Positions 24,827-37,170 of a stretch of DNA of 64,000 nt are shown piece by piece. The notes beneath the pieces are model-generated. The model had not been told where the DNA came from. It made no database searches and worked only from the letters and a program-made list of their open reading frames with translations. The position numbers and the translations under genes are program-made. Each line of letters begins with the position of its first letter. The stretch's first letter is position 1. Source of the stretch: Glebionis coronaria (Eukaryota; Streptophyta; Magnoliopsida; Asterales; Asteraceae); assembly GCA_025667525.1 (NCBI GenBank), contig CM046882.1:25261394-25325393 (forward strand). The letters are read 5' to 3'.

Positions 24827-27596
24827 GCCTGAGCAGACTTGGATTCATCTGGTTGTTCTACAAGAACAGACTTAGTTCTCATAACAACCCGTTGTTCATC
24901 CCTTTTTGGATGAAATTCCCAGTTAACCCCAATTGGTTTTGTAATGACCTTTGAAATATAATTAAATCTGTTGCAGGTCATAGAAATCACATTAGAATTA
25001 GGGTTTTGATCTTGCTTAGGTCTCCATGTCAAGCTAGAAGAAGCTTTAGACCCCTTACCCTGTGGTTGCAAATATTTAGGTCTGGCAACGTTTCTGTCAG
25101 CGTTGGATTTGGTCTTGTCAACGCTGAAATTACCCTTGTCAGCATTGAACCTAGGGTTTGCTACATAAATCCATTGCCTATTAGACCAAGTATTGGTCTT
25201 TTGAAAAGGTCTTTGTCCATGAGTGTTAGACCCTTTAGTGAAGAATGGGGCTGGTCTAACAACTTGTGGACTTTTCTCCACAAAAGTTTTGGGTCTGACA
25301 GTGTTTGACCTTTTGTCAGCGTTGACCTTGGAAGCGTTGACACACTTATAGGCTAAATGTGAAAAGCTACCACAAGTGTAACATGCTTTCTTAGACACAA
25401 CTCTAGGTCTAGAAGAAAAGAAACATGTTCCATCATTACTAACTTGGATTTTAGGTGACCTAGTATTCCTATACATTTCTGCATACTTAATGCTAGGTTT
25501 TCTAACAGTGTTTGAGCCAAGGTCAACAGTCTTGCCAGTGATTGGGTTTGTTACTTTAATAGGGGTTGACTCATTTGGACTATCACAAAGCATGCTACCC
25601 TTGACAAATAAGGTAGGGTTGGCTTTCTTCCATTCATTCAAGTCAGTCAACTTTTGCCTATATTCCTCAACTGGGGTAAGGAATCTTGGTGGAGGAATAG
25701 ATTCCTCTTCTTGGAGTTCTGGTAAACAAGTCCAAGATAAGTCCTTTCTTTGGACACCATAGAAGTCCCCAGCTGGTGGTGGAACAACATAATAGTCATT
25801 CATCCCAATCCCAGTCATGTCCTTAGGATCCCTCTGTTTACTAACACATTCTTCTAGGGTTTGTGAGGCTTTATCAAATCTCTGAATTTTAAGGTCAACA
25901 TTATCCTTATTCTTGATAGCCTCATCTAACTTAGCCTGTAATTCAGCATTGACCCTTTCCATGATGTTTCTAACATCATTACTAGCATTTAAATCATCTT
26001 TTAAGATATTTATTTGATCTTTTATGTCAAACACCATTTTCTTATACTCAGAAACTGTCTTCTCAGTTTAAGTGAGAGCAATTTGACAGTTAGACAACTT
26101 TCATCTCTTAGTACTCACATCACTTACCAATCTTAAAACCTCTTTGTTAAGTTTTTCAGTATTTAAACGATAACCCTTACTACAAAAAGCATCATCGTAT
26201 ACCTCATTGTCTGATGAAGAGGAGGAGTGTGCCATGAGAGCATATTGAACATGCTCTTCTTCTTCTATCTCAGCAACCAAAGCTTTATCCTCTTCCCCAT
26301 CCTTAGCCAAGTAGCTCCAGTCCCATCTAATACCATCAATTTCTTGCACTGCCACCATGGCCTTAGGATCTTGAGCCTTAACAATTTGGCTTGAGGGTTT
26401 TCCAGCATCAGATCTTCTTGGAGATCTGCATTTCCCTCATAAAGTGCCCCATACCATGACAATTGTAGCACTCAACCTTGGATTTATCAAATCCAGCAAT
26501 GTCCTTTGCATTAAAGGTCATCTTCTTCTTAAACCTTATATTCCACCTGTTTGCTCTTATACTTGCAAGAGCCATGTTCCACTTTATATCCATATCCTCC
26601 AAGTGCTCATCACTTATTTTCTCAAGGTCCTCATATGTAATCACTGAACCATTGGGCAATGAAGCAATGTATGCACACACAGTATCCAGATCCAAACCAA
26701 CAGGCTTAACTCTTGGTGAGTCAATTTTGTAAGTGTCAGCGTCTGAATGTGAGGCATTGACAGGATATGATCCAGCGTTGACACATGTTGATCTAGTAAC
26801 TGGGTGCATGTATGAGTCCTTCTGATCAAATTGACCATCACTATGTGAGAAGAAGGCCATGTTAATATTGGTAGACTTACTTCCATGCTCCAAAAGAGTT
26901 TCATTCTCCAACAGCCTCAGTTTGTTGTAGATATCATCAAAAGTAGAACTTTTGTGAGTGTTATTGGCAAGTATAGATCTTGCCTCAATCTTCCACGCAT
27001 CACCAAGGCTTTTAAGAAAAGTGGCAATAATGTCAACATCACCAACTTGTGTCCCCATAAAGGACAGCTTGCTTGTAATGTCAAGCAGTCTGCTTCTCAC
27101 ACTTCTAAGCTTCTCATTAGGTTGAGCCTTAAAAATATCATACTCATACATGAGTTGCTTCTTCTTCTCTTCCTTAGTATCAGCATTACCACCATATGCA
27201 ACTTCAAGGGCTGCCCGAAGGTCTTTTGCAGACTCATAACCTCTGTATTTGTGCTGATTTTCTTGTCCCAAAGAGAGTTTCAGAATGTTTAGGGTTTTCA
27301 TATCAACCCTTCTCTTTGCTATGTCCTCAGCAGACATAGCTCTACCATCGTCAGGTTTTTCTTTCTTATCTTCTTCTGAACATCCTTGAACAGCTGATCT
27401 TGTAGCAATGGCATTAGCAATCTTTACAACTTTATTGAATGTGTTTCCATATTCAATAATCTCCCAGAGAGTGGTCATAGATCCCCAGATATTGCTCAAA
27501 GTTGAACTTCCACAACTCAAAGTTGTTTGCATCAAGCATGGGAATCTTGATGTTGTGGTTTGAGGAGGAGGAGGAGGTTGCTTCTAGAGTGGACAT
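24724..27596 (-). pseudogene. gag of element C, two indels and two stops
   Basis: The probable start is the ATG at 27596 (MSTLEATSS). A two-base loss near 27475 and a one-base gain near 26434, which destroys the last Cys of the first CCHC knuckle, shift the frame. Stops lie near 26098-26100 and 26068-26070. The second knuckle ([14 protein letters not shown]) is intact. The usual gag stop codon after WVPKEN is changed from TAA to TAC, so the frame runs 25 codons further, to 24724, over the protease region. Motif copies lie at about 25080-25345. Confidence 0.9.
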
Positions 27597-27599
27597 GAT

Positions 27600-27694
27600 G
27601 TTTTTAGGGTTTTGTGAAAATTAGGGTTTTGGTGATTTTTAGGGTTTTTGTGTTCTTTAAGATCAAAAGTTTCTCAACAAGCTTTGATACAACT
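27600..27694 (-). other. Leader and decayed PBS of element C
   Basis: On the minus strand the primer-binding site reads TTGTATCAAAGC, against TGGTATCAGAGC in B: two substitutions from the tRNA-Met-type sequence. The leader has three TTAGGGTTT boxes, seen on the plus strand as AGGGTTT runs. Confidence 0.75.
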
Positions 27695-28208
27695 TGTTGA
27701 TCCCAAACTTAGATCGATTAAGCTTGTGTAAACGAGATTAGATCAACTTATACACGTAGAGAAACTTTGTTTATGTATAAAGTAATCTAAGTGTTATGCG
27801 GAATTAACACTTAAACAAGAACACACAAAGATGTAAAACAAACTTTCACTTGATTGATAATAACGAACTTGCTTACAATGAAAGTGTTTAACGTATGAAA
27901 ACTTATATGAAACATAACCTAAAGGTCTTCTTTTATAGACATAAGAAGCCTTGTACAAGAGTCTACGTATCAACTATTCTAGGTAAAGATAATTATAGAA
28001 AATACAATGTTGAACTTATCTTTACTAGAAACAAACTAGAAACATAATACGCGTAGACCATATCTTCCTATCAGTGCTTGTCTTCAACATATCAACGCTT
28101 GACTTCTTCTTGTCAACGCTTGATCTGTCAGCGTTTGTTTTCTTCCTATGAACGCTTGTTTTCCTCTTGTCAGCGCTCAAGTGGACTGGCTACATTTTAT
28201 TCCCAACA
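27695..28208 (-). repeat. 5' LTR of element C (514 bp)
   Basis: Complete LTR with a TATA box (CTTTTATA on the plus strand at 27930-27937) and the motif cluster at 28068-28190 spaced 21, 15, 21 and 21 bases. The target duplication TGAGT follows at 28209. Confidence 0.93.
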
Positions 28209-28305
28209 TGAGTCCGTGTGAATACATGACTCATATAAGAGTCACATGGCTCATATATGAGTCACATGACTCATATATGAGTCACGTGACTCATATATGA
28301 GTCAG
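28209..28305. repeat. TGACTCA palindromic minisatellite, array 2, right half
   Basis: This is the continuation of the array interrupted by element C. There are about four units, mostly with a TATA core (TGACTCATATATGAGTCA), and it begins with the TGAGT duplication. Confidence 0.88.
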
Positions 28306-28390
28306 TGTGAAAACATACAAGGAAACTGATATCCAAATATCTTAACATTCATACGTTCTTCATTTTCAAATATGTGAAATTTTTTACAAG

Positions 28391-28842
28391 GAAACTGATT
28401 TTAAAGATCGTTTCAACAAACTTGTGTGGAATATGTTCATCGAGCTAGAAGAGTTTCAAAAAAGATGGTTTGAACTTATTGAACGCTTTGGATTGGAAAA
28501 CCACAAGTGGATGACGAAGATTTATGACCTTCGTAAATTATGGTTACCGGCTTATTTTATTGACTCACCATTGTTTGGACTAATGAGAACTAATTCAAGA
28601 TCTGAAAGTGAAAATGCATTCTTTAAGAGCTTCACAAATCATGGGTCAACATTAGTAAATTTCATGATGTGCTTTGAATCGTCAATCGAAAGGCAAAGAC
28701 ATAAGCAAGAACTTTTGGACTTTAAAACATAGGAATCGACTCTAAATCCTGAAACGAAGTTAAATATCAAAGAACATGCGCGTAAAGTTTATACTAGAAC
28801 AATATTTCTCTTGGTTCAAGCTGAAATAGTAGAATCATTTTG
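28391..28842 (+). pseudogene. FAR1/FHY3-like gene, fragment c, premature stop, cut by element B
   Basis: It starts after TTTACAAG and continues the MULE domain in phase with fragment b (TDFKDRFNKLVWNMF). It includes the SESENAFFKSF box that carries the third acidic catalytic-position residue, and the C-terminal part of the transposase-like region. A TAG at 28730-28732 stops the frame. The frame resumes and runs to TTTTG at 28838-28842, where element B is inserted, then continues at 40919. A 14-base phrase, ACAAGGAAACTGAT, occurs at both about 28318 and 28385. Confidence 0.85.
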
Positions 28843-29376
28843 TGTTGGGAATAAAATATGGGTCAGTTCACTAGACGCTGATAAGAAGAATGTCAACGCT
28901 GACAGGATGACATTGGACGCTGACAGCCAAGCGTTGACATTGAAGAAGTCAACGCTGACAGCCTTGAAGATTAGCACTGATGGAATATATCTTCATACGA
29001 ATCTTTTGTTTATTTGTTTCTTTATTGTGTATGGTAAAGATAAGCTCGACATTGTATTTTCTATTATTATCTTTACCTAGAATAGTTGATTCGTAGCTTA
29101 TTGTACAAGACTTCTTATTCTATAAAAGAAGATCTTTTAGGTTAAAGTTAATCATCAGTTTTCATAAGTTTTCACAAGTTAAACCTCTTTCATTGTAATC
29201 AAGTTCGATCATTCTAATACAAGTGAAAGTTTGTTTAACATCTTTGTGTTTTAGATTAAGTGTTAATTCCGCATAACACTTAGTTACTTTATTCATAAGC
29301 AAAGGTTTCTCTACGTGTATTACTTGATCTAATCTCGTATACACAAAGCTTAATCGATCTAAGTTTGGGATCAACA
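28843..29376 (+). repeat. 5' LTR of element B (534 bp)
   Basis: Starts TGTTGGGAAT and ends GGGATCAACA. U3 holds five exact or near copies of the motif (28874-28965) spaced 21, 21, 14 and 21, with a degenerate copy after. TATAAAAG is at 29121-29128. Confidence 0.96.
29121..29128 (+). promoter_or_regulatory. LTR promoter TATA box, element B
   Basis: TATAAAAG lies about 280 bases into the 5' LTR, downstream of the motif cluster, and would drive the genomic RNA. Confidence 0.65.
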
Positions 29377-29378
29377 AG

Positions 29379-29392
29379 TGGTATCAGAGCTT
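29379..29392 (+). other. Primer-binding site of element B
   Basis: TGGTATCAGAGC follows the 5' LTR after two bases and is complementary to the 3' end of initiator tRNA-Met, the usual copia primer. Confidence 0.9.
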
Positions 29393-29423
29393 GTTGAGAA
29401 ACTTTTGATCTTTAAGTAATGCA

Positions 29424-29478
29424 AGAACCCTAAAACACCAAACCCTAAAAACCCTAAATCTCTCAAAACCCTAAAAAC
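29424..29478 (+). promoter_or_regulatory. Telobox-like AAACCCTAA cluster in the element B leader
   Basis: Four AACCCTAAA boxes are packed into the 55 bases before the gag ATG. Element C keeps three. Teloboxes are known cis elements in plant promoters and leaders; their use here is inference. Confidence 0.55.
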
Positions 29479-29481
29479 ATC

Positions 29482-32385
29482 ATGTCTGGCACAAATCAGC
29501 CTTCTGCTTTGCTACAAAACAACTCCACAAACCCTAGTATCAAAATTCCCATGTTTGATGCCAGGAACTTCGAGCTTTGGAAGTCTAATTTTGAGCAATA
29601 TATAGCCATCCATGACTACACTCTTTGGGAGATTGTTGAATATGGGAACACATTCAACAAAGCTCAAAAGATTGCTGCTGTTATTGCCGCAAGGGTAGCT
29701 CTTCCTAATTGTCCTGAAGCTGATAAGAAGGAAAAGCCTGAAGATGGAAGAGCTGTCTCTGTTGAAGATATAGCCAAGAAAAGGGTGGACATGAAAATCT
29801 TGAACATCATGAAACACGCCCTAGGTCATGAGAATCAGCACAAGTACAAACGCTTTGAGTCTGCAAAAGAGCTTTGGGAAGCTCTTGAAGTAGCACATGG
29901 TGGCAATGCTGACACAAAAGAAGAAAAGAAGAAGCAACTCTTGCATGAGTATGCTGTCTTTAAAGCTCAACCCAATGAGAATCTCAGCAGTGTGAGAAGT
30001 AGACTTCTTGACATCACAAGTCAACTTTCCTTCATGGGAACACAGATTGATAACCCTGAATTGAATGCTACTTTTCTCAAAAGCCTTGGTGATGTATGGA
30101 AGATTGAGACAAGATCCATTCTTGTCAATAACACCCACAAGACCTCCAGGTTTGATGACATCTTCAACAAACTAAGACTGTTGGAGAATGAATGGCTTTT
30201 GGATAGTGATAATAAATCTTCCAGTAGCAACATGGCCTTCTTCTCACAAAGTGAAGGCCAATTTGATTCCATGAACTTCTATGGACATCCAGCCACTGGA
30301 TCTCAATGTGTCAACGCTGGATCTCAGTCTGTCAGCGCTGGATCATATCCTGTCAACGCTTTATACTCAAGCTCTGACACACACAACTTTGGCGCTGATA
30401 GAATTAAGCCTGCTGGTTTAGATCTAGATACTGTGTGTGCATTCATTGCTTCTTTGCCCAGTGATTCAAGGATTACATATGAAGATCTTGAGCAGATAAG
30501 TGATGAGCAATTGGAAGAGATGGACATCAAGTGGACTATGGCTCTTGTAAGTTTAAGAGCAAACAGGTTTAATAAAAGGTTCAAGAAGAAGATGACCTTT
30601 AATGCCAAGGATGTTGCTGGATTTGACAAGTCCAAAGTTGAGTGCTACAATTGTCATAGGATGGGGCACTTTATGAGGGAATGTAGATCTCCAAGAAGAT
30701 CTGATGCTGGTAAGCCCTCAAGCCAAATGGTTAAGAGCCAAGATCCCAAGGCCATGGTTGCTGTTCAACAAATTGATGGTGTTGGAGGATGGGACTGGAG
30801 CTGGAACTTTATGGCTAAGGATGAGGAAGAGGACAGAGCTTTGGTTGCTGAAGTTAAAGAAGAGCATGCTGAATATGCTCTCATGGCACACTCCTCCTCT
30901 TCATCAGATAATGAGGTATATGATGATGCTTTCTGTTCTAAGGGTTGTCGTTTAAATACTGAAAAACTAAATCAAGAGATAGTAAAATTATTAGATGAGG
31001 CAAGTACTGAAAGATGCAAAGTATCTAATTATCAAATTGCTCTTACCCAAACAGAAAAGACAGTAGCTGAGTATAAGAAAATGGAGTTTGATTTAAAGGA
31101 TCAAATAAATATCTTAAAACATGAGTTACATCAAAGTAAAGATATTCAAGATATATTAAACAGGGTTAATCTTGATTTGATAGCTCAGTTAGAGGAGGCT
31201 AACAAAAATAAAGATAATGTGAGTCTTAAAATCCAGAGATTTGATAAGGCCACACAATCCCTAGGAGAGTGTGTTAGCAAACAAAGAGACTCTAAGGACA
31301 TGAGTGGGATTGGGATGAAAGATTATACTGGTGTTCCACCACCAGCTGGGGATTTCTATGGTGTCCAATCAAAGGACTTATCTTGGACTGGCTTGCCAGA
31401 ACTTCAAGAGAAGGAATTCATTCCTCCACCTAGAGTGACTTCCCCAGTTGAAGAATACAAACAAAAACTGACTGACCTAGATGAGTGGAAGAAAGCTAAC
31501 CACACTTTGTTTGTTAAGGGAGGGTTGTTGTGTGAAAGTCCAAATGAGCCCACACCAATCACGAGCCATAATATTGTGGAGTCCAATGATCCTAAACCTA
31601 TTAAAATCACACACCCTACCACTGGCAAAGCTGTTGACCTTGGCCCACAAACTGTTAGAAAACCTAGTGTTAAGTATGCAGAGATGTATAGGAATACTAG
31701 GTCACCAAAAAGCCAAGTTAGTAATCATGGAACAGGCTTCTTTGCTTCTAGACCTAAGACTATGTCTAGAAAAGCTTGTTACACATGTGGTAGCTTCTCA
31801 CATTTGGCATACAAATGTGTCAACGCTTCCAATGTCAACGCTGATAGGAACCATTTCAGCGCTGACAAAAGTCAACATAGGTCAAACACTGTCAGACCCA
31901 ATACCTTTGTGAACAAAAGTTCACAAGTTGTTAGAACAGCCCCATTCTTTTCTAGAGGGTCTAACACACAAGGCCTAAGACCTTTTCAAAAGTCAAACAC
32001 TTGGTCCAATAGGCAATGGGTTCCTGTAGCAAACCCTAGGTTCAACGCTGATAAAGGCAATCGGGGCGCTGACAAGAGCAATTTCAGCGCTGACAGACAC
32101 ACTGCCAAACCTAGGTATTTGCAACCACAGGGAAATAGGTCTAAAGCTTCTACTAGCTTAACATGGAGACCAAAACAAGACCAAAACTCTAATTCTACTG
32201 GTGTTTCTATGACATGCAACAGGTTTCATTATATTTCAAAAGCCATGTCAACACCAATTGGGGTTAACTGGGAATTTCATTCAAAAAGGGATGAAAATGG
32301 GGTTGTTATGAGAACCAAGTCTGTTCTTGTTGAACAACCAGATGAATCCAAGTCTTCCAAGGCTTGGGTTCCCAAAGAAAACTAA
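29482..32385 (+). CDS. gag polyprotein of element B, intact (967 aa)
   Basis: Capsid/nucleocapsid polyprotein of a SIRE-type element. The N-terminal copia gag domain (about residues 20-230) starts with the [17 protein letters not shown] box. The first CCHC knuckle is at residues 387-400 ([14 protein letters not shown]), followed by an acidic stretch with a serine run ([14 protein letters not shown]), a coiled coil near residues 515-590, and a second knuckle at residues 766-779 ([14 protein letters not shown]). After it, six motif copies read as NADR, SADK, NADK, GADK and SADR. The ATG at 29482 follows the telobox leader and is the first in frame. Length is large for copia gag but usual for this lineage. 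Pol lies in the -1 frame and its open frame overlaps the last 40 bases. Confidence 0.95.
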   Translation: MSGTNQPSALLQNNSTNPSIKIPMFDARNFELWKSNFEQYIAIHDYTLWEIVEYGNTFNKAQKIAAVIAARVALPNCPEADKKEKPEDGRAVSVEDIAKKRVDMKILNIMKHALGHENQHKYKRFESAKELWEALEVAHGGNADTKEEKKKQLLHEYAVFKAQPNENLSSVRSRLLDITSQLSFMGTQIDNPELNATFLKSLGDVWKIETRSILVNNTHKTSRFDDIFNKLRLLENEWLLDSDNKSSSSNMAFFSQSEGQFDSMNFYGHPATGSQCVNAGSQSVSAGSYPVNALYSSSDTHNFGADRIKPAGLDLDTVCAFIASLPSDSRITYEDLEQISDEQLEEMDIKWTMALVSLRANRFNKRFKKKMTFNAKDVAGFDKSKVECYNCHRMGHFMRECRSPRRSDAGKPSSQMVKSQDPKAMVAVQQIDGVGGWDWSWNFMAKDEEEDRALVAEVKEEHAEYALMAHSSSSSDNEVYDDAFCSKGCRLNTEKLNQEIVKLLDEASTERCKVSNYQIALTQTEKTVAEYKKMEFDLKDQINILKHELHQSKDIQDILNRVNLDLIAQLEEANKNKDNVSLKIQRFDKATQSLGECVSKQRDSKDMSGIGMKDYTGVPPPAGDFYGVQSKDLSWTGLPELQEKEFIPPPRVTSPVEEYKQKLTDLDEWKKANHTLFVKGGLLCESPNEPTPITSHNIVESNDPKPIKITHPTTGKAVDLGPQTVRKPSVKYAEMYRNTRSPKSQVSNHGTGFFASRPKTMSRKACYTCGSFSHLAYKCVNASNVNADRNHFSADKSQHRSNTVRPNTFVNKSSQVVRTAPFFSRGSNTQGLRPFQKSNTWSNRQWVPVANPRFNADKGNRGADKSNFSADRHTAKPRYLQPQGNRSKASTSLTWRPKQDQNSNSTGVSMTCNRFHYISKAMSTPIGVNWEFHSKRDENGVVMRTKSVLVEQPDESKSSKAWVPKEN

Positions 32386-35300
32386 TGTGTTTTCTTTATG
32401 TGCAGGGCATTCAGAAGAAGATCAATGATTATGGATATTGGGATAGTGGATGCTCAAGGCACATGACAGGAAAGGAAGACTATCTGACTAACTTCACTCC
32501 TATTCAAGATGGTGATAAGGTATACTTTGGAGGGGGCTATGGCACCATCACAGGAAAAGGAACCCTTGTCACCAACAATCTACGGTTTGAGAATGTCTTC
32601 CTGGTAAAAGAACTGGATTATAATTTGTTTAGTGTATCACAAGTGTGTGATAACAAAAATAAGGTTCTTTTCACAGATACTGAGTGCTTGGTGTTAAGCA
32701 AAGATTACATGCTCCCTGAGGAGAAATACATAGATTTTAGAACACCAAGGCATAAAGACATATATAATGTGAATCTTAATGGAATTAAGATAAATAATAA
32801 AATGATGTCATGTCTTTATGCTAAAGCCTCAGTAGATGAAAGTAATCTTTGGCACAGGAGATTAGGGCACATAAACTTTAAGAATATCAATAGACTTGTG
32901 AGGCTTGGTTTAGTTGATGGTTTGCCTGAAAAGGCTTTCCACAATGACCACTCTTGTGTTGCATGTCTTAAGGGCAAGCAGCACAAGGTCTCATTCAGGT
33001 CTAAACAGGTGCACTCTAGTTCTAAACCACTTCACTTACTGCATATGGACCTCTTTGGTCCAACTAATATAGAAAGTTTAAAGGGTAAATCATATTGTTT
33101 TGTCATCACTGATGATTTTTCCAGGTTTACATGGACTTTCTTTTTAGCCAAGAAAAGTGAAACTGCCCAAAGTCTGATTAATTTCATTACCCAGATTGAA
33201 AAGAAGAATGGTAATGAGGTCAAAATTATTAGAAGTGACAATGGGGGTGAGTTTAGAAATCAGTTGTTAGATGATTTTTGTGCCAAGAAAGGGATTACTA
33301 GGCAGTTTAGCATAGTTAGAACCCCACAGCAAAATGGGGTTGCTGAAAGGAAGAATAGAACCCTTATTGAAGCAGCCAGAACCATGTTGGCTGATGCCCA
33401 CTTTCCTATAGCCTTTTGGGCTGAAGCTGTTAACACAGCTTGTTATGTTCAAAATAGGGCATTGGTTAACAAAATACATAATAAGACACCTTATGAGTTA
33501 CTTTGGGGAAGGAAGCCAAATATTGGCTTTCTCAAGCCTTTTGGATGTCATGTAGTTGTTTTAGAAACTAGTGAGGCCCTAGGTAAATTTGATTCAAAAG
33601 GTGATGAAGGCTACTTCATGGGTTATTCAGTGCAGAGCAAAGGATATAGGGTTTACATTAAAAAGGAAAAACGTATACTTGAAAAAGTACATGTTAGGTT
33701 TTTAGAGAGTAAACCTAGTGATCCTGAAAGTGGTCCAAATTGGTTGTTTGACTTAGAACCTTTATCTAGAGCTTTAAATTATATGCCTGTTACTGATCCA
33801 GACATTGTGAAGGTAACTTCAAGTGTTTTGGAAAAGAGAATTGGTAATGTTTCAGGTATACAGGTTGCTGAGAAGGATGGACCACCAGCAGTTGAGTCAT
33901 CTCCCACACAAGAATATGTTACACTTCCTATTTGGACAGATGAGTATTATGCTGCTGCTGCTGCTGCTAGAAAAGATAATGGTGGTTTCCAAATACCACC
34001 AAATACAAACATGCATGGTTCTTCAGGCGCTGACAAAGGGAAATCAAGCGCTGACAAGACTAATTCAGACGCTGATGGCTCAGACACTGACAACAATAGT
34101 TCAAGCGCTGTTAGCCCAAACGCTGACAAGCAAGATTCAGAGTTTGATGACACCTTTGCACATCTTTTCTCTTCCCATTTTGAACAGGGTGGACCTTCCA
34201 ATGTCCATGAAGAGATTTCTGTTGATCAAGGAGAGTCTGATGAAGAAGATATTGGCAACATGGAGCGTGAAGTTGAGGACACCAGACTTTTTGAAGGAGG
34301 AGTTCTCACTTCCACAGCAAAGGATCACCCCACATCTCAGATCATTGGTGATGTTATGGCTCCAGTTCAGACAAGAAGATCCCATCAAAGTCTTGGTGGA
34401 TTTATTGCCAATATACACAAGAAGGTTGATACCCCTCTTGTACAAGCATGTTTGTTTGCCTGTTTTCTGTCACAGGAAGAACCCAAGAAAATTTTTGATG
34501 CTCTCAAAGAACCTAGTTGGGTGGAAGCAATGCAGGATGAGCTTCACCAATTTGCTATACAGGATGTTTGGGAGCTGGTTGATTGTCCTAGATATGTGAG
34601 ACCAATTAGGACAAGATGGGTTCTAAGGAACAAGAAAGATGAAAGAGGTATTGTGGTCAGAAACAAGGCACGTTTGGTAGCTCAGGGATATACACAAGAG
34701 GAAGGCATAGATTATGAAGAAGTCTTTGCTCCAGTTGCAAGAACTGAAGCTATCAGAATTTTCCTAGCTTATGCCTCTTGCATGAACTTCACTGTTTATC
34801 AAATGGATGTGAAGAGTGCTTTCCTCTATGGAACAATTGTTGAGGAGGTATATGTCATGCAACCTCTTGGTTTTGAAGATCCTGAGAATCCAGACAAGGT
34901 TTATAGAGTGAAGAAAGCTATGTATGGACTTCATCAAGCCCCTAGAGCATGGTATGGTACCTTGTCTACATATTTGGTGGACAATGGATTCAAGAGGGGC
35001 ACCATAGATCAGACACTATTTACAAAGAAGAAAGGAAAACATGTGTTGCTTGTGCAGGTCTATGTTGATGAGATCATTTTTGGGTCTACTGATCCAAAAA
35101 TGAGTGAGGACTTTTCTAAGCTCATGACAGATAAATTCAAGATGAGTGCAATGGGTGAGATGAACTTCTTTCTAGGGTTACAAGTTCAGCAGAAAGAAGA
35201 TGGTATCTTCATCTCCCAAGACAAGTATGTAGCTGAAATCTTGAAGAAATATGGTTTTTCTCCACATGAAAAGGATGCCTCCACTCCTATGGATAGGGAA

Positions 35301-36008
35301 CACCCTTGGGGAAAAATTGGAGCTGGAAAGGATGTGGATGTTAGGCACTATAGATCAATGATTGGGTCATTGATGTATCTTACAGCCTCAAGACCTGACA
35401 TCATGTTTGCTGTGTGTGCTTGTGCACGCCATCAAGTGACTCCCAAAGAATGTCACCTTTTTGCTGTGAAAAGAATTTTTAGGTACCTAAGGTGTTATCC
35501 AGATCTTGGCCTATGGTACCCAAAAGATTCTCCATTGGAGCTTATTGCATATTCAGACAGTGACTATGGTGGTGACAAGTTTGATAGAAAATCCACAACT
35601 GGTGGATGCCAATTTCTTGGGAGTAGATTGATATCTTGGCAATGCAAGAAACAAACAGTGGTGGCAAACTCTACAACTGAAGCAGAATATGTGGCTGCAG
35701 CTGCTTGTTATGGACAAGTCTTATGGATTCAGAACCAGCTGTTGGTTTATGGGTATAATTTTATGCATACCAAGATTTTTGTAGACAATAACAGTACTTT
35801 ATGCATTATTAAAAATCCTGTACATCATTCTAAAACCAAACACATAGAAATTAGACATCATTTTATAAGAGATTGCTTTGAGAAAGGTTTAATACAACCA
35901 GATAGGGTAGCCACAGAGGATAATGTGGCTGATTTATTAACTAAACCTTTTGATGCTGGAAGATTTCAATATTTGGTAACAAATATTGGAATGGTTAATC
36001 TCACTTAA
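32364..36008 (+). CDS. pol polyprotein of element B (1,214 aa), RT active site YVDE
   Basis: Domains in order: protease with DSG at residues 27-29; GAG-pre-integrase with the HHCC zinc site (His164 to about Cys201); integrase core Asp229, Asp292 and Glu328, giving the D-X35-E spacing; a 200-residue motif-rich linker ([11 protein letters not shown]); RT; and RNase H ending at residue 1214. The frame is fully open, but the RT catalytic box is YVDE (residues 900-903, codon GAG at 35070-35072) where A and C have YVDD. The second aspartate binds catalytic metal in all RTs, so this copy is probably inactive. The frame has no ATG at its start; it is open from 32346 and must be reached by frameshift, splicing or reinitiation. 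Confidence 0.94.
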   Translation: MGSQRKLMCFLYVQGIQKKINDYGYWDSGCSRHMTGKEDYLTNFTPIQDGDKVYFGGGYGTITGKGTLVTNNLRFENVFLVKELDYNLFSVSQVCDNKNKVLFTDTECLVLSKDYMLPEEKYIDFRTPRHKDIYNVNLNGIKINNKMMSCLYAKASVDESNLWHRRLGHINFKNINRLVRLGLVDGLPEKAFHNDHSCVACLKGKQHKVSFRSKQVHSSSKPLHLLHMDLFGPTNIESLKGKSYCFVITDDFSRFTWTFFLAKKSETAQSLINFITQIEKKNGNEVKIIRSDNGGEFRNQLLDDFCAKKGITRQFSIVRTPQQNGVAERKNRTLIEAARTMLADAHFPIAFWAEAVNTACYVQNRALVNKIHNKTPYELLWGRKPNIGFLKPFGCHVVVLETSEALGKFDSKGDEGYFMGYSVQSKGYRVYIKKEKRILEKVHVRFLESKPSDPESGPNWLFDLEPLSRALNYMPVTDPDIVKVTSSVLEKRIGNVSGIQVAEKDGPPAVESSPTQEYVTLPIWTDEYYAAAAAARKDNGGFQIPPNTNMHGSSGADKGKSSADKTNSDADGSDTDNNSSSAVSPNADKQDSEFDDTFAHLFSSHFEQGGPSNVHEEISVDQGESDEEDIGNMEREVEDTRLFEGGVLTSTAKDHPTSQIIGDVMAPVQTRRSHQSLGGFIANIHKKVDTPLVQACLFACFLSQEEPKKIFDALKEPSWVEAMQDELHQFAIQDVWELVDCPRYVRPIRTRWVLRNKKDERGIVVRNKARLVAQGYTQEEGIDYEEVFAPVARTEAIRIFLAYASCMNFTVYQMDVKSAFLYGTIVEEVYVMQPLGFEDPENPDKVYRVKKAMYGLHQAPRAWYGTLSTYLVDNGFKRGTIDQTLFTKKKGKHVLLVQVYVDEIIFGSTDPKMSEDFSKLMTDKFKMSAMGEMNFFLGLQVQQKEDGIFISQDKYVAEILKKYGFSPHEKDASTPMDREHPWGKIGAGKDVDVRHYRSMIGSLMYLTASRPDIMFAVCACARHQVTPKECHLFAVKRIFRYLRCYPDLGLWYPKDSPLELIAYSDSDYGGDKFDRKSTTGGCQFLGSRLISWQCKKQTVVANSTTEAEYVAAAACYGQVLWIQNQLLVYGYNFMHTKIFVDNNSTLCIIKNPVHHSKTKHIEIRHHFIRDCFEKGLIQPDRVATEDNVADLLTKPFDAGRFQYLVTNIGMVNLT

Positions 36009-36425
36009 TATGTGTTTTGGAACCTTTTTGTAAAAGTATGTACAGGATAATGCATTGTTATTGGTCTTTGTGATGATTTAGATTTTTCCACTTTATTTTT
36101 CTAACACTGACAAAGGTAAATGTAACGCTGTCAAGTGTTATTTTGCCGTTGTTAGAGATATTTTTGTCTAACGCTGATAAGAGTTCCTTTAACGCTGATA
36201 AGTGTTGTCGGGACGCTGTCAGCAACAAATGTTAGTTTTGTGGTTTTCATCTAAATGTGTAGGTAGGTGGTAGCTTTATGCCATTGGATACAGAGTTGCT
36301 TATGGATCTTTGAAGAGCTATTTGGACATGTTTTTGTTTATGGATGATGGTTGGAATATTTATATTCCTATCTTGACATAAATTTTTAATGTTCATATAT
36401 TTTTTTTAGAACTCATGTATCATAG

Positions 36426-36440
36426 TTTAAGGGGAGGTTT
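36426..36440 (+). other. PPT-like purine run upstream of ORF3, element B
   Basis: TTTAAGGGGAGGTTT closely resembles the true PPT at 40367-40379 but lies 3.9 kb upstream of it. Confidence 0.6.
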
Positions 36441-37163
36441 AAGGAACCTTTAGGACTCTTGGGTATTCTTACAATACTCTCATCACAATTCTAGATTGTG
36501 TCCACAGGTGAGTATGGGTTAGTTTTACTAAACCATGAGGCACTGTAGCATGCAAAGTTGATAAACTATGCATGCTGCCAAGACATTTTTGGCCTAGAAT
36601 TGGTTGTGGTCTGATGGGAGACTTGGGAATAGTTTTGTTATGGGTTTACCTGGGAGTTACAAAGAATTTTGTGAAATAACTTTGTTGGTAAGTATTTTGG
36701 TTAGCAAGGGACTCTAGAGGACATTTGTGTCTATCTTGCTTAAGCAAGTGTGCATAAATGGACAGTGCTTGCCGCCCAGTAATTATTATCAACTTGTAAG
36801 ATATTTCCCTTAGGATAAATTACTTTGTTAAGGTCTTTTTCTTTTTAAATATTTTTATTTTTATTTTTAGACGCTGACAAGTTTTTCTCCAAACGCTGTT
36901 ACGTCCAATTGTGACGCTGACAAGGCTTTAGGCAAACGCTGACAAGAAAATATAGCCGTTGGGCGCTGATGGGCTATTTTTGACCGTTGACACCTAGTGG
37001 GCCCTACCCAGTTGTTATTTTTGACTAATCTTTGGCCGTAATTTTGGGGAGTTGTTACTTTTAATTAATGCATGAGATAAGTTATATTTGATTCAATATT
37101 TTCATCATTGCTATTTGAATATAACTGCCTCATTTTTGACCAATCAAAATCATGCATCTCTCC

Positions 37164-37170
37164 TATAAAT
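37164..37170 (+). promoter_or_regulatory. TATA-like box before ORF3, element B
   Basis: TATAAAT lies about 100 bases before the ORF3 ATG in an AT-rich context and 170 bases after a motif cluster, an arrangement resembling the LTR U3. Confidence 0.45.

Larger units (their letters stand above)
15842..28208 (-). mobile_element. SIRE/Maximus-type copia element C, with a duplicated 3' LTR
   Basis: The element is on the minus strand. Its outer ends are TGTTGATCCC (left) and ATTCCCAACA (right) on the plus strand, and it is flanked by a perfect 5-base duplication, TGAGT, at 15837-15841 and 28209-28213. From its own 5' end it has LTR (27695-28208), a damaged PBS, gag, pol, spacer, ORF3, PPT, a second LTR (16366-16870), a further 10-base PPT, and a third LTR (15842-16355). 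Gag and pol carry indels and stops and ORF3 carries stops only. It interrupts a minisatellite in an intron of the FAR1-like gene. Confidence 0.95.

Noticed and set aside
28811..29080. An ORF in element B's 5' LTR whose first motif copies read as DADK/NADR/DADS
   Set aside because: It crosses the FAR1-LTR junction, the fourth motif is out of phase (14-base step) and the 3' LTR has no matching start, so it is chance plus the 21-base grid.
29379..29392. TGGTATCAGAGC sites as possible tRNA genes
   Set aside because: They are primer-binding sites next to LTR ends (B, F, H); no tRNA fold surrounds them.
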